The notes: generated by a model not told the origin, from the letters alone. A stretch of DNA of 64,000 nt from Crambe crambe (GCA_963924555.1 OZ004582.1:9271927-9335926); one strand, 5' to 3'. Counted from the first letter of the stretch, positions 21,456-32,399 are shown. A program made the numbers and translations.

Positions 21456-21566
21456 TATTTAAAGTGATTAACGAGATGCAGTTATGAAGAAGACCATTCG
21501 TTGAGAAAAGAGAAAAGACGACTCGGCTAAACGAAGAAACTTTACTACTACCCAGAAAAATACCAA
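21456..21566 (+). promoter_or_regulatory. possible promoter and noncoding exon of the Cys-His locus
   Basis: TATTTAAA at 21456-21463 is followed by an exon that would end at 21566 before gtgagt. The next acceptor is at 21746. Confidence 0.35.
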
Positions 21567-21746
21567 GTGAGTATTGCAAATATTTAGCAGTTAGCAGTCA
21601 GAGCGTGCTTCTGCAAAAAAGGCACAATAGAATAGAAGTCTGATAGACCAGTGAATTAGTTTAAAAAAATTTTTTTTGCATGTTGTCCAACCAAGAACAC
21701 TACAAAGATTTTTTTTAATGCTTTTTTTTTTTTTTTTGCACAACAG

Positions 21747-21786
21747 ATAGCACAGACTCTTCATTTCTCTCGGTGTCATGTCTGGG
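21747..21786 (+). CDS. shared ATG exon MSG of the Cys-His locus
   Basis: The exon runs from the acacaacag acceptor to the gtaagt donor at 21787. The ATG at 21778 encodes M-S-G in phase 0. Four phase-0 terminal exons follow at 22469, 23140, 23788 and 24308. No other convincing ATG exon lies between them, so alternative last exons are proposed. Confidence 0.5.
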
Positions 21787-22088
21787 GTAAGTGTCAGCAG
21801 AATAATGCACTTAGGCAACTACCACTGATAAATAATCAACCTCTAAGTGCCAGAAGTGCATACAAATCCTTTTTTCAAGGCAGTGGCTGACCTTTACCAG
21901 TGCAATATAAATATAGAATACTTACATGACCAATTAAAATATTGATATTGAACAACCAAATTACTGGTAAAAGATGTAACAGTTTTTAATTTGTGGCATA
22001 ATTCATCAAGAAAAGTCCATATGATGGGAAATAGCTGTGGCTTTTATTGTGTGTACCTCAGTGGAATGTAATTCAGTCATGAAAAATG

Positions 22089-22119
<31 letters not shown>

Positions 22120-22468
22120 CTCACTGATAATTTGTAACTACATCTGGATCACTATGGATCAACTCACTTCATTCAGCACTTGTCAATCAGAGCAACAGGA
22201 GAAGAAGCAGTCCAGTTGTACAACTCAATATCTTTGGGGGGAAAAAAAGAAATAAGGAAATAATTATTATAAAAAGGGGGAGGAAGGGGAGGAGAGGGGA
22301 GGAGGGAGGGGAGGGAAAGGAGGGGGAGGGGAGAGGAGGGGGAGGGGAGAGGGGGAGGACATGGTAACAGGACTAACATTGCACTTCATAGCCAGATATC
22401 ACCATGCCAACATGGTTGTATAACAGAGAAAGCTTATAATTAGTGCATACTAATATATTATTTGCTAG

Positions 22469-22753
22469 ATAAGATGCCACTTTGGTGACAGTGACCCTAT
22501 CTTCATAAGAGCCAAGTATATATGCGGACATGAATTCGACTTGTGTGAAAGGCATTATTACGAGTATGAGTTCTGTCCAAAGCGTGATAGGGGACACTTA
22601 AAGTACTGGCACTTGGAAGGCTTACCATTAAAACATAAAGTGGAATATACCTGTGGGCATGTGGTATCCATGAACAAGGACAACTTCACGAAGAAATGGA
22701 CTGAGTCCTGTCCTATCCATCCTAACGATGATGGTCAAAAAAGACTCATCTAA
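22469..22753 (+). CDS. terminal exon F, two-part Cys-His domain
   Basis: After ttgctag, 94 codons run to TAA. The first half has YICGHEFDLCERHYYEYEFC and the second has GHLKYW then VEYTCGHVV and CPI. Each half has a C-G-H followed by further Cys/His, a likely zinc-binding pattern, though not a RING or any Zn finger I can name. It shares its layout with exons G and H (about half the residues) and ends DDGQKRLI. The soluble location is inferred from the absence of a signal or membrane span. Confidence 0.6.
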   Translation: MRCHFGDSDPIFIRAKYICGHEFDLCERHYYEYEFCPKRDRGHLKYWHLEGLPLKHKVEYTCGHVVSMNKDNFTKKWTESCPIHPNDDGQKRLI

Positions 22754-22759
22754 GAGAGC

Positions 22760-22790
<31 letters not shown>

Positions 22791-22914
22791 AGAGAAACAT
22801 GATGAATTTTTACCCTTTGTTTTCTTAATATATTATTTATGATAAGGGACCATAGTTCATTGAAGTAATTTAATGTGCCACACTGAATCGGACTGGTAAA
22901 GGGTTATCACACAT

Positions 22915-23030
22915 ATGGTAAAGGGTGAACATACATGTGGTAAAGGTAGCTAGGTATACATACATATGGTAACACATATGGTAAAGGGTAGACATACACA
23001 GTATCATACATATATATGGTAAAGGGTTAA
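22915..23030. repeat. short repeats of catatggtaaaggg
   Basis: Four or five imperfect copies separate exons F and G. Poly-A (22090-22118) and GA (22757-22790) tracts and a purine-rich stretch (22275-22360) flank exon F. Confidence 0.6.
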
Positions 23031-23139
23031 AGTGTCATCAACTATATACATACTTGTGATGCGTCCATTAGTCTTCGTAGTGATACTCGATATATTTCAG
23101 CCTATAAGAAAATGATTGCAAGTCCTTCCACAATTATAG

Positions 23140-23442
23140 TGTTACTATGATGACGGCAACGCTGTGTACACAGTTGGGACCTACCTGTGTGGACATAGGA
23201 TAGACTTATGTCAATTCCACTTTGACCAAATCAAGCTTCACCACCATGATTACTGTCCGATACCCAACAGTGCATGTCACCAGAAAGGGCATTGGAAAAA
23301 TTGGCGACGTGGTGGCCCACCATATGCAAAGGAAGATGTCGAATATTCCTGTGGACATGTGGTTAGTTATGCATCTTATGCAGACTATCAAAGCAACAGG
23401 TATTGTCCGATCCTTAATGATGGCGGAGAGAAAAGGCTCTAA
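23140..23442 (+). CDS. terminal exon G, two-part Cys-His domain
   Basis: It opens CYYDDGNAVYTVGTYLCGHR after an attatag acceptor and has 100 codons in phase 0. It carries the shared pattern: YLCGH, then LCQFH, YCPI, GHWKNW, VEYSCGHVV, CPI and DGGEKRL at the end. An AATAAA follows near 23510. Conservation of the Cys/His set against variable loops suggests selection on the fold. Confidence 0.62.
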   Translation, partial: CYYDDGNAVYTVGTYLCGHRIDLCQFHFDQIKLHHHDYCPIPNSACHQKGHWKNWRRGGPPYAKEDVEYSCGHVVSYASYADYQSNRYCPILNDGGEKRL

Positions 23443-23787
23443 CTACTGTATGAGAACTGGCTACAGAAGAATTAACTTTAGTAAATAATTACTTTGTATA
23501 GAATGTACTAATAAAAAAGAGTGATTCTTTTTTTTATTTTTATTTTTTAAATTATTATTATTATTATCATTATAAAACTACTCACCTTGTCCACAATCAC
23601 ACTTGGGACTCAAACACTTCTTGAGAGACAGCTATATAAAGTAATAACAGACCTGTTACTAATAAAGATACCTATAGTGCCTAATCATGTGGATACAAGA
23701 TGAACCTGTCACTGTCAAAATGAGTACCCAATAACAAGAAACTGGGAACATTTTTATTAATTAATAGTATTTTTACATTCTTAACAG

Positions 23788-24057
23788 ACATGTGATTTTG
23801 ATTCCAACTCGTATTACACAACTGGTGAGTACACTTGTGGAGACACATACAGGATATGTAAGAGCCACTATGATGAAGAATACTGCCCCTCAAATGACAA
23901 AGGCCATTGGAAGTACTGGCAGTTAGCCGATACTCCGAGAACCCATAAGGGAGTTGAATATACATGTGGGCATGTGGTTGATATGTCCGAGAAAGACTAC
24001 AAGAAGAACAAAGATTGCCCCATCCTTTCTGACGATGGTGGAACAAAAAAGCTCTAA
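23788..24057 (+). CDS. terminal exon H, two-part Cys-His domain
   Basis: Following cttaacag, 89 codons open TCDFDSNSYYTTGEYTCGD and continue ICKSH, YCP, GHWKYW, VEYTCGHVV, CPIL and end GGTKKL. The first C-G-H is C-G-D here. GHWKYW and the VEYTCGHVV block are the best conserved parts of the family. Confidence 0.62.
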   Translation, partial: TCDFDSNSYYTTGEYTCGDTYRICKSHYDEEYCPSNDKGHWKYWQLADTPRTHKGVEYTCGHVVDMSEKDYKKNKDCPILSDDGGTKKL

Positions 24058-24307
24058 CTGATAACTGACCCAGTGAACAGGATATATAGCTAGTTGATAA
24101 TGACTTTGATATTCAGTTGAATTATATAGAACTCACATTTTATCTTGTACTGGATGGGTAACTAAAAGGCAGCTATTTTTCAGATAAAGGTCATCACTGT
24201 ATAAACTATAGATCTGGTAAGGGTCATCATGTCTGGTAAAGGTCGTCACTTATATGAACTTGATATATATAATAGGCATTCACTTTTTTCATCCCCAACC
24301 TCTGCAG

Positions 24308-24520
24308 AAGTCTACTGAAAACCACTCCCCAAGCCACACCCAACAGTCTCCAGGGGCAGCAGCAGCCCCGTCCACACTGCCTCCCTGTCCTGGGTGCAAG
24401 AAACGTGTCCCCACTAAGAATTTCAGCGACTTCCAATGCGGGACACACCCACTTTGCGAGGACTGTCGGAACAGACCTGAATGTCCTCAGCACATCGGAG
24501 CACGCAGAAGATTTTTCTAA
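24308..24520 (+). CDS. terminal exon I, minimal RING-like finger
   Basis: It starts after tctgcag in phase 0 and has 70 codons. A Ser/Pro/Ala/Gln-rich linker leads to CPGCKKRVP and then CGTHPLCEDCRNRPECPQH. The spacing C-x2-C-x12-C-x2-H-x2-C-x2-C-x5-C-x2-H resembles a very short RING with His as the last ligand, and the protein ends ARRRFF. RING fingers usually recruit ubiquitin-conjugating enzymes; whether this one can is unknown. Decayed or partial copies lie at 42732-42945, 32935-33000 and 27003-27050, next to the TRIM-NHL genes. Confidence 0.55.
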   Translation, partial: KSTENHSPSHTQQSPGAAAAPSTLPPCPGCKKRVPTKNFSDFQCGTHPLCEDCRNRPECPQHIGARRRFF

Positions 24521-24720
24521 TCTATGTCAAGTTTGCTCACACAGATACTAGCCATCATGTCACCATGCAAACCATCACCAGCAAAACAATAGAAGTTTAT
24601 CACCAGCCAACATCTAATACATCCTTCACAATACATCCATGCATCACTGAAATATCATGTCCACTTAAATACACACACACCAATTGTATCACTTCCACTT
24701 CCATTACATGTACTAGCTAT
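24440..24720. repeat. four-copy dispersed segment (RING-like exon end plus 3' flank)
   Basis: This segment recurs at about 27003-27270, 32935-33215 and 42850-43110, each time including gaatgtcctcagcacat and a later tcacttccacttccattac. It marks segmental duplication shared by the small-gene array and the TRIM-NHL cluster. Confidence 0.7.
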
Positions 24721-24764
24721 CACTACATCATACTACGGGTAGCATTCCACCATAGCACTCCACC

Positions 24765-24895
24765 ATACATGAGCCGTTACCATCACTACAGGTAACACTC
24801 CACCATACGTGCACCATCACTACAGGTAGCACTCCACCATACGTGCAGGTAGCACTTCACCCATCACTACAGGTAGCACTCCACTATCACTTCAC
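24765..24895. repeat. founder of the tacaggtagcactcc minisatellite
   Basis: Three to four copies of the 34-bp unit expanded at 38445-38875. No gene is seen between 24896 and 25398. A ttattagtttctcaa near 24914 resembles the inside of the terminal repeat at 56158. Confidence 0.6.
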
Positions 24896-25398
24896 TTCAT
24901 TCTTTTGTTTGTTATTAGTTTCTCAAGCCCGCCTGCATCATATTTTTCATGGACAAACAATTTTTATATTAAATTAGTGGTTCAATTATTATTGCACATG
25001 CGCACTGGATTTCATTAGCCTGCTCTTCTGCTATGCTTTGTCTACCAGGATATTAATCCAGTTTTCGTCCAAGACTACTCTCACTAGAGACTGGAGGGTG
25101 GTCAACGTTCCAGGTGAGAATAGCATGTCCTTGCGTGCTAATAAATAAACAATTTTTTAATGAGCAGAAGTGGGTGTGGTTTCAATAAAAATAAAATAAA
25201 AATGCTGAAATAAATTGCCTGGGAAACTAAAAATATTTTGTATGGCCTAATGCTGTCAAAAAATATTCTCATTGTAGCAAAATTGTATCTACAACTTTAC
25301 TACAACTATCAAGTTTGCACTAACACAATAAATGGTAACCTAACACAGAATAAATGACCAAAATAACAACAGATTATAATATAAGTAGCCAAAAATAA

Positions 25399-27002
25399 CT
25401 AAAACACTTGAATACGATTATTAAAATTATCACACACATACACCGCTCCACTGTCATCCACTGCCACACCACAAGGAGAATTAAATTCTCCTGGACCCAC
25501 CCCCTCTTCACCAAATGATGATACAAATTGACCCTTGGAGGTGAACACAGAAACACGATGATTATCAATCTCGCTGACATACACAACATCACTACTGTCA
25601 ATAGCAATACCCCAAGGATCTTTGAGTTCTCCCCTACAAGTACCACACTTCCCAAATATCTGCAAAAACTTCCCATCAGCTGTGAAGACTTGGATACGAT
25701 GGTTTTCAGCATCAACCGCATACACGTTCCTGATGCTGTCACAGGATATACCACACATGAAATCAAACTGACCACTGCCACTGCCTTTCCTCCCAAAGAT
25801 GTTGGAGAATGTAAGGTCAGAGTTCAGAACTTGAACACGAAAATTAATAGTATCTGTGACATATATCTTATTATTGGTAGCATTGAATGCAATGTACATA
25901 GGGTTATTGAACTGCAGAGGTCCTTCACCTCGTGTACCCACTGCACAGAGGAACAGACCGTTTGCTGTGAATTTCTGTATGCGATCATTGCCAGTATCTG
26001 TCACAAGGATATTGCCATCACCATCCACTGCAATTCCCCAAGGATAAGAAAACAGTCCTTGATGAGAACCACAAGAGCCAAATGATTGAAGCTTCCTACC
26101 ACTGGGACTAAACACTGAGACATTATTACCATTCATAACCATCACGTCCCCCCTCTGGTTCACTACCACTCCCCTTGGTGTATTCACCCCATCAATAGTC
26201 AGGATAGGAGTGCCTAGCTTCTCAACAGGCAATTTCACCCTTACACTAAACAGACTTCCTGAGATGTGTGTGTCTCCAACATTGATGTGTAGCTGGTGCT
26301 TCCCCTTGATGGTGGGGCAGTAACTGATCTTGTATCGGTTCTGTCCTTTGTATTCAACATTGCCTCTCTCAGTGGCACCTGTTATCTCAGATGTAAGCTC
26401 ACACTGCAATGAACTGATCAACTTTACACATGACTTGCCCTCAAAGTCAACAGCGTGCACAATAGCAGTAGACTTTTCTCCAACCACTGCTTCCTCCAAA
26501 CCCTCACCTGTGGCCTGGTATGACTGTGGTGAGAGAATTTGTCCATAGTTCTGACACTTGGCAATCAGATCTTGCAAAACTGAAAACGTCATGTCAGCTT
26601 CTTCATTAGGCTCAAGCATACATGGTTGGAAAGGTGAGGTCAGTTCCTTCACTTGGTTCACAATATTCGTCTTCATCATCAGCACTTCACCCTGATTGCT
26701 CGTCTTCAAGTTTTCCCCGACAAAGTCCAGACAGCTGCTCAGTTGTGCCAGGATGGTCTCCATCTGGTCCCTCTGGACAGCAAGGTCTTTCAACTTTCTT
26801 TGGGTTATTTCGTGTAGCTGGCCGATGAGCTCAGTCTTCCTGACATCGAGGGTTTCATGGAGTCACCTGGTGGTGTTGGCTTCAATGGCTACTTGGTGGT
26901 CGGATATCTCCCCACAATGCTTGTCCAACCGTGCCAGCGCTTCCTTGACAGCCACCAGTTTCCCCTCCAGTGGCTCGAGTGAGGGTACAATTTCTCCTTT
27001 GT
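25399..27002 (-). pseudogene. TRIM-NHL copy 1, 5'-truncated with a nonsense codon
   Basis: Reading leftward, it retains part of the coiled coil, the filamin-type domain and six NHL repeats, ending NNRIQVF. RING and B-box are absent. At about 27002 the TRIM homology stops and a fragment of the RING-like exon (cccactctgtaagg) begins. In the coiled coil an Arg codon conserved in the other copies is TGA (near 26864-26866). The remaining 464-codon frame from 26793 stays open. The linker is like copy 6, but the last NHL repeats match copy 5 (FGKCGTCRGELKDPWG), which suggests gene conversion. Confidence 0.8.
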
Positions 27003-27574
27003 ACCCACTCTGTAAGGACTGAATGTCCTCAGCACATTGGAACATACAAAATATTATGTGTCATGTTTACTCACATGGATACTACCAATGCCTCCAATCC
27101 CATCACCATGAAAACCATCACCAGCAAAGCAATGAAACTTCATCACTAGCCAACATCATTCACTACCTTAACAATACATCCATGCATCACTGATATATCA
27201 TGTCCACTTAAATACACACACACCAATTGTATCACTTCCACTTCCATTACACATTACATGCACCATCACTATGTGCAAATATAATGTGACGTAATGTTAC
27301 CAGATGATTGTCGCAGAGAAAAACCATGAACGTACAAAACACATAAATAATATATAAATATATATAATATATATATATGAATCTCTCAGCCGACTCGCTA
27401 GTGTGGGGCTTGCTCAGGCTCACCCCAATTATCAAAGTAGCAAAAATATTGACAATAGTACAATTATTATATCTCTTATAGCTTACCACAAATATTGAGT
27501 GTGCACTAATTAAGTGAAACACAACAGATACCTCATCATAACACAAAATAAATTACCAAAGTAGCCGAAAACAA

Positions 27575-29677
27575 CTAAAACACTTGAATACGATTATTAA
27601 GAGCATCACACACATACACTACTCCACTGTCATCCACTGCCACACCACAAGGAAAGTTAAACTCTCCTGGACCCACCCCCTCTTCACCAAATGATGATAT
27701 GAATCGACCCTTGGAGGTGAACACAGAAACACGATGATTACCATACTCACTGACATACACAACATCACTACTGTCAATAGCAATACCCCAAGGAACGTTG
27801 AGTTCCCCTCTACCACTACCATACTTCCCAAACATCCTCAAAAACTTCCCATCAGCTGTGAAGACTTGGATACGATGGTTATTACCATCAACCACATACA
27901 CGTTCCCGATGCTGTCACAGGCTGTATCACACATGCCATCAAACTGACCACGGCCACTGCCTTTCCTCCCAAAGGTGTTGGAGAATGCAAGGTCAGAGTT
28001 CAAAACTTGAACTCGATTCTCATCATCTGTGACATATATCTTGTTATTGGTAGCATTGAATGAAATGTACCTAGGACGATTGAACTGAAGAGGTCCTTCA
28101 CCTTGTGCACAGAGGAACTGACCACTTACTGTGAATTTCTGTATGCGATGATTGCCAGCATCTACCACAAGAATATTGCCCTCACCATCCACTGCCACTC
28201 CCCAAGGACGCTCAAACTGTCCTTGACCAGAACCACAAGAGCCAAATGATTGAAGCTTCTTACCACTGGGACTAAACACCGAGACACTATTACCCTCTGT
28301 AACCATCACCTCCCCCCTCTGATTAGCTACCACTCCCCTTGGTCTATTCACCACATCAATTGTCAGGATAGGAGTGCCTAGCTTCTCAACTGGCAATGTC
28401 ACCCTTACACTAAACGGACTTCCTGAGATGTGCGTGTCTTCAACTTTGATGTGTAGCTGGTGCTTCCCCTTGATGGTGGGGCAGTAACTGATCTCGTATC
28501 GGTTCTGTCCTTTGTGTTCGACATTGCCTCTCTCAGTGGCACCTGTTATCAAAGACACAAGCTCATACTGCAATGAACTGATCGACTTCACACATGACTT
28601 TCCTTCAAAGTTAATAGCTTGCATGACAGCAGTAGATTTCTCTCCAACCACTGCTACCTCCAAACCCTTACCTGTGGCCTGGCATTTCGATGGATCAGGT
28701 GACCCTGGTGAGAATATTTGTCCATAGTTCTGACACTTGGCTATCAGATCTTGCAAAACTGAAAACTTCATGTCAGCTTCTTCATTAGGCTCAAGTACAC
28801 CAGGTTGGAAAGGTGAGGTCAGTTCCTTCACTTGGTTCACGATATTCGTCTTCATCATCAGTACTTCTCCCTGATTGCTCATCTTCAAGTTTTCCCCGAC
28901 AAAGTTCAGACAGCTGCTCAGCTGTGCCAGGATGGTCTCCATCTGGTCCCTCTGGACAGCTAGGTCTTTCAACTTTCTTTGGGTCATTTCATGTAGCTGA
29001 TCGATAAGCTCGGTCTTCCTGACATCAAGGGTTTCGTGGAGTCGCCTGGTGGTATCATGTATATTGGCTTCAATGGCTACTCGGTGGTTGGATATCTCCC
29101 CACAACGCTTATCCAACTGTGCCAGCGCTTCCTTGACAGCCACCAGTTTCCCCTCCAGTGGTTCAAGTGATGGTGCAATTTCTCCTTTGTATCGCTCAAA
29201 TGCTTCATCCAGAACATAGTGATCATGAGTTTGATGCTTGCCTCCTTTAATGGCACATTTTAGACAGATCAGGTCACCACACGTCTCACAGTAAAGCTCT
29301 CGTTCTTTGTCTGTGTGTTCTGAACAGTTAGCAATGACCTTCCTTGGAGGTTTGGGGTGTGTCACAACACTCTTTGCCCCCTCCTGACTGGCTGCTGTAT
29401 CTTTAGGTTTCTTGTGCTCTTCCAAGATCTCCAACAAGGGGTTGACTTGAAATGCCGACTGGAGACCTGCCACTCCATCGTCTGGAACCGGTGTGGCCTG
29501 ACGACAGGTTGGACAAGTCAGGATGAGTTGTCCCTGCTGGTCTCTGACCACGAGTTTCACAAGGCATTGCCTGCAGTAGATATGGAAGCACTGGAGAAGC
29601 TTAGGGTCAGTATAGGTGTCCAGACAGATGGCACAATTCAGCTCTTCCTCGAGTTTCTTGATGGTATTCTCAGCCAT
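27575..29677 (-). CDS. TRIM-NHL protein, copy 2 (700 aa)
   Basis: Intronless CDS, ATG at 29677, starting MAENTIKKLEEEL. RING finger: Cys15, Cys18, Cys30, His32, Cys35, Cys38, Cys55, Cys58. One B-box follows at about 112-150 (CSEHTDKERELYCETCGDLI). A coiled coil spans about 155-290, a filamin/ABP280 Ig-like domain about 355-450, and six NHL repeats run from about 455 to the C-terminus. The order is that of TRIM2/TRIM3/TRIM71, which are RING E3 ubiquitin ligases whose NHL propeller binds RNA or proteins. At 700 aa it is near TRIM2/3 length. It is cytoplasmic by family. Orthology to one vertebrate gene is not implied. A secreted-protein gene and an NHL scrap lie 0.5-1.5 kb upstream. Confidence 0.92.
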   Translation of the reverse strand: MAENTIKKLEEELNCAICLDTYTDPKLLQCFHIYCRQCLVKLVVRDQQGQLILTCPTCRQATPVPDDGVAGLQSAFQVNPLLEILEEHKKPKDTAASQEGAKSVVTHPKPPRKVIANCSEHTDKERELYCETCGDLICLKCAIKGGKHQTHDHYVLDEAFERYKGEIAPSLEPLEGKLVAVKEALAQLDKRCGEISNHRVAIEANIHDTTRRLHETLDVRKTELIDQLHEMTQRKLKDLAVQRDQMETILAQLSSCLNFVGENLKMSNQGEVLMMKTNIVNQVKELTSPFQPGVLEPNEEADMKFSVLQDLIAKCQNYGQIFSPGSPDPSKCQATGKGLEVAVVGEKSTAVMQAINFEGKSCVKSISSLQYELVSLITGATERGNVEHKGQNRYEISYCPTIKGKHQLHIKVEDTHISGSPFSVRVTLPVEKLGTPILTIDVVNRPRGVVANQRGEVMVTEGNSVSVFSPSGKKLQSFGSCGSGQGQFERPWGVAVDGEGNILVVDAGNHRIQKFTVSGQFLCAQGEGPLQFNRPRYISFNATNNKIYVTDDENRVQVLNSDLAFSNTFGRKGSGRGQFDGMCDTACDSIGNVYVVDGNNHRIQVFTADGKFLRMFGKYGSGRGELNVPWGIAIDSSDVVYVSEYGNHRVSVFTSKGRFISSFGEEGVGPGEFNFPCGVAVDDSGVVYVCDALNNRIQVF

Positions 29678-30079
29678 ACTTCATAAGAAGCTTTGCGTGT
29701 AGTCTCTATGTAGCCTTACTTGGTAAAGGTATTTTTTCATGTGGGGTTATGAAAACATTTAGCAGTAAACAAAGTGCACTATCTTCACTTTATATTCTTG
29801 AGCACCATATGCAGCTGCTGTTCTGTCAGATCTGTGTTGAATGGTCATTGAGTTGTCTGGTTTCTGGTCCCTGGAGAGGGACATATCTAATACTTGCATC
29901 AGGTTTATCTTGAATCTAGTGTCCCCTGGAGATGCCTCACAATTATTAGCACACTAGGTATAATAATTCACTATAACAGAATAGCATGCAACTGAAAGAA
30001 TAACATAAAGTGACTTTATCACAACATAAAAAAAATTATCAAAGAGCAACAGATGATATAAGTAGCCAAAAACAACTAA

Positions 30080-30242
30080 AACACTGATTAAAACAATCAC
30101 ACACATACACCACTCCACTGTCATCCACTGCCACACCAAAAAGTTCTCCTGGACCCACCTCCCCTTCACCAAATGATGACATGAATTGACCCTTGGATGT
30201 GAACACAGAAACACGATTATTACCATACTCGCTGACATACAC
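30080..30242 (-). pseudogene. NHL-repeat fragment
   Basis: About 50 codons match the last NHL repeats (YVSEYGNNRVSVFTSKGQFM and VAVDDSGVVYVCD), with small deletions and a frameshift at the end. It is a remnant of another TRIM-NHL copy between copy 2 and the secreted gene. Confidence 0.8.
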
Positions 30243-30484
30243 TACATTACTTCAATGGACTTCCTAATGTGGGGTTCACTACATGTACTCGACCTCTATG
30301 TACTATAGTATGTACAGTATCTAGTTGGAGGTTTGAAGTCTTCCTTACGTAGTTTATAAATCTACATTGCTTATTGGCACTCTTTCAGCAGTAATAATTC
30401 TACAGCCACACATTCAACTACATTGTTCTCAATGTCCATATAACTATAACCATTCTAACAGTACTAATGATACTTTCTCTGTAT

Positions 30485-31176
30485 TTAGTTCCTGTTCGTC
30501 ACGATCTCCACTTGAAAGTAGTAGAAGTCGTACACCTCCGCTGCATCACTCCTCCTTACCACGAGACTGAGGCCCTTGGTGATGTCCAGCTGTGCGTTGA
30601 ATGTCCCGGCATTCACATACCCTCCATTCTGTGCCGTGCGACAGGTTCCATACCTCCGATAAGGCTGGAAGGTCAGGGTCACTTCTGAATATGGAGGAGT
30701 ACTTGTAGGAACTCGCGTATTTTCATGGACTCCATTGATGAGACGACAAGGGGAGTAGTTTCCATAATTTCCTGTATCAACTATTTGAAATTCATTGACT
30801 GTAGTACCATCAGAAAGACCGATGAGAGGGTCACTATCCACCCTTTTTGGTTTCAATCCAACCGTGATTCTTATCACAGTATCCATTGTCAGTTTACTCG
30901 GTCCAGCTAGAGGGACTGTCAGGAACCTTGCACTGGCTGTCCCTGCACCAACGTGTATGACTCTACTGTTGATCGAAACTGTAGGATCTACCATCGAAGC
31001 ATAAAATCGAAGGTTGTTTGGAGCCAAGAAAAAACTGTTTGATGTTTTCTGAAAGTCATAAAAATTAATCACCACTAGCTAACAAAATAATTTTTTTTGT
31101 GAAATGCACTTACAACTGGCAGTCCCATTGAGATGGAGACCAGAGCAAGAAAGATCAAACATACACGAAGTTCCAT
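30485..31176 (-). CDS. secreted beta-rich protein, copy 1 (218 aa)
   Basis: Exon 1 is 31176-31114 and exon 2 is 31078-30485, with a 35-nt GT-AG intron in phase 0. Exon 1 is almost exactly a signal peptide (MELRVCLIFLALVSISMG). The mature part is about 198 aa, strand-rich and low in Cys (SPC and GTCRTAQNGG). It has motifs VGLKPKRVDSDPLIGLSDG and FYYFQVEI. It looks like a beta-sandwich or lectin-like domain, but I cannot assign a family. TATATAAAG on the minus strand at 31268-31276 is about 95 nt upstream. It is duplicated at 36223-36914 with the adjoining TRIM gene. Confidence 0.75.
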
Positions 31177-31267
31177 CTCAGATGTACTTATGTCACAAGA
31201 GATATTCGTCTATATTCTTCGTAGGTAGTTGTCTGTAGTTATCTAGCTAGCTGGTATGGAATTGCTT

Positions 31268-31276
31268 CTTTATATA
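31268..31276 (-). promoter_or_regulatory. TATA box of secreted gene copy 1
   Basis: TATATAAAG on the minus strand, conserved in copy 2 at 37006-37014. Confidence 0.6.
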
Positions 31277-31437
31277 GCAAACCAAGCCATATATTCCACA
31301 TACTAGTTAATCATCCATAGCTAGACTCTGGACTTATAGCAAACTAAGCAATTAATCATGAATGGGCTACAACTCTAGACTCTGGACTTAGCAGTTAATC
31401 ATGCATGGGCTACTACTTACACTATAAAAACAAATGT

Positions 31438-31512
31438 GTAAAAACAACCCATTTTTAGGTTATCTGAGTTGCAAATTGGAACTCAAATAACCTAAAATGG
31501 GTTGTTTTTACA
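31438..31512. mobile_element. hairpin MITE-like element
   Basis: Two arms of about 31 bp, starting taaaaacaaccca and ending in its inverse, with a loop of about 10 nt. This near-perfect fold-back lies in the secreted-gene upstream region and has no counterpart beside copy 2. Confidence 0.6.
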
Positions 31513-31704
31513 ACTCTGGACTGGACTCTGGATCACTAATTTACGCATGCATACTTATGTAAAAATATTTCTATACTTCCAAAAAAGGCAGTACTACAAT
31601 GTGGCAGATCAGATGGCTTTCTTGTGGTAGAAATTTTCAAGGGCATTTTAGATTCCAGAACTCTTTTATCCCTCCCCTACTGCAATGTGCCAGTGCACAC
31701 ATGC

Positions 31705-32392
31705 AGGGCTGTAGCCAGGATTTTAGAAAAGGGGTGGCTGAAGGGTATCTGTGCACATGTGTGCAGAAAATTTTCACGGCCATGCCCGCTTTTGCCAAAC
31801 CACACTCACTGATGTTTTGCAAGCAGATATGAGGCAGGCAGGGAAATTATGAGGATGGTCCACTTCTTCACTATAAATAAAAGGACTTGTACATTAGAAA
31901 ATTGTCAGATCATATGGCCCCTATGTCAGACGATGCCATGTCATACATTGTTCTGGCCAGCTAGGCTAAAGGAGAGCAGCGGTATACACAAACACACATC
32001 TTCAATTCTGTGGAATGTACCCTAAGTGCTCACCACGAAAACCTCAGGAGAGTGTGTAGCTATAATGCCTGTAGTTGATGGGTTTAGTCTGGCCCTTGAT
32101 GTGTCTGGTCTCTCGAGGAACTAACTCGAATGACCCATTCAGTGATCAGTGCTTGTGGCAACTGAACATGAATGGTGTTAAGGACTTGCATACGTAAGCT
32201 ATATTTCATCGGTGATAGATGAATTGCTGATGTTGATTCAACTTTCAAGGAATTGTTAGATTGGTCATGATTATCAATTCCTGGAAAGTTGAATCGATTC
32301 ATCTATAGATCTATTATACATATACAATTATTTTCCTGAATCAAAGGGGAGGGGGCTCAAGCCCGCTGAGCCGCCTGCTGGCTACAGGCCTG
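31705..32392. mobile_element. hAT-like non-autonomous element with 8-bp target duplication
   Basis: The left end reads agggctgtagccagg and the right end ctggctacaggcctg, inverted copies. ACACATGC flanks both sides (31697-31704 and 32393-32400). Eight-bp duplications and (C)AGG-type ends fit the hAT superfamily. There is no transposase inside. A longer relative lies at 56481-57669. Confidence 0.75.
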
Positions 32393-32399
32393 ACACATG

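Noticed and set aside
25528..26085. Plus-strand ORF of 185 codons, and similar ones at 27734, 33591, 39172 and 49846
   Set aside because: They lie exactly opposite the NHL coding frames and recur in each paralogue, as expected of shadows of a repeated gene; no start context or domain.
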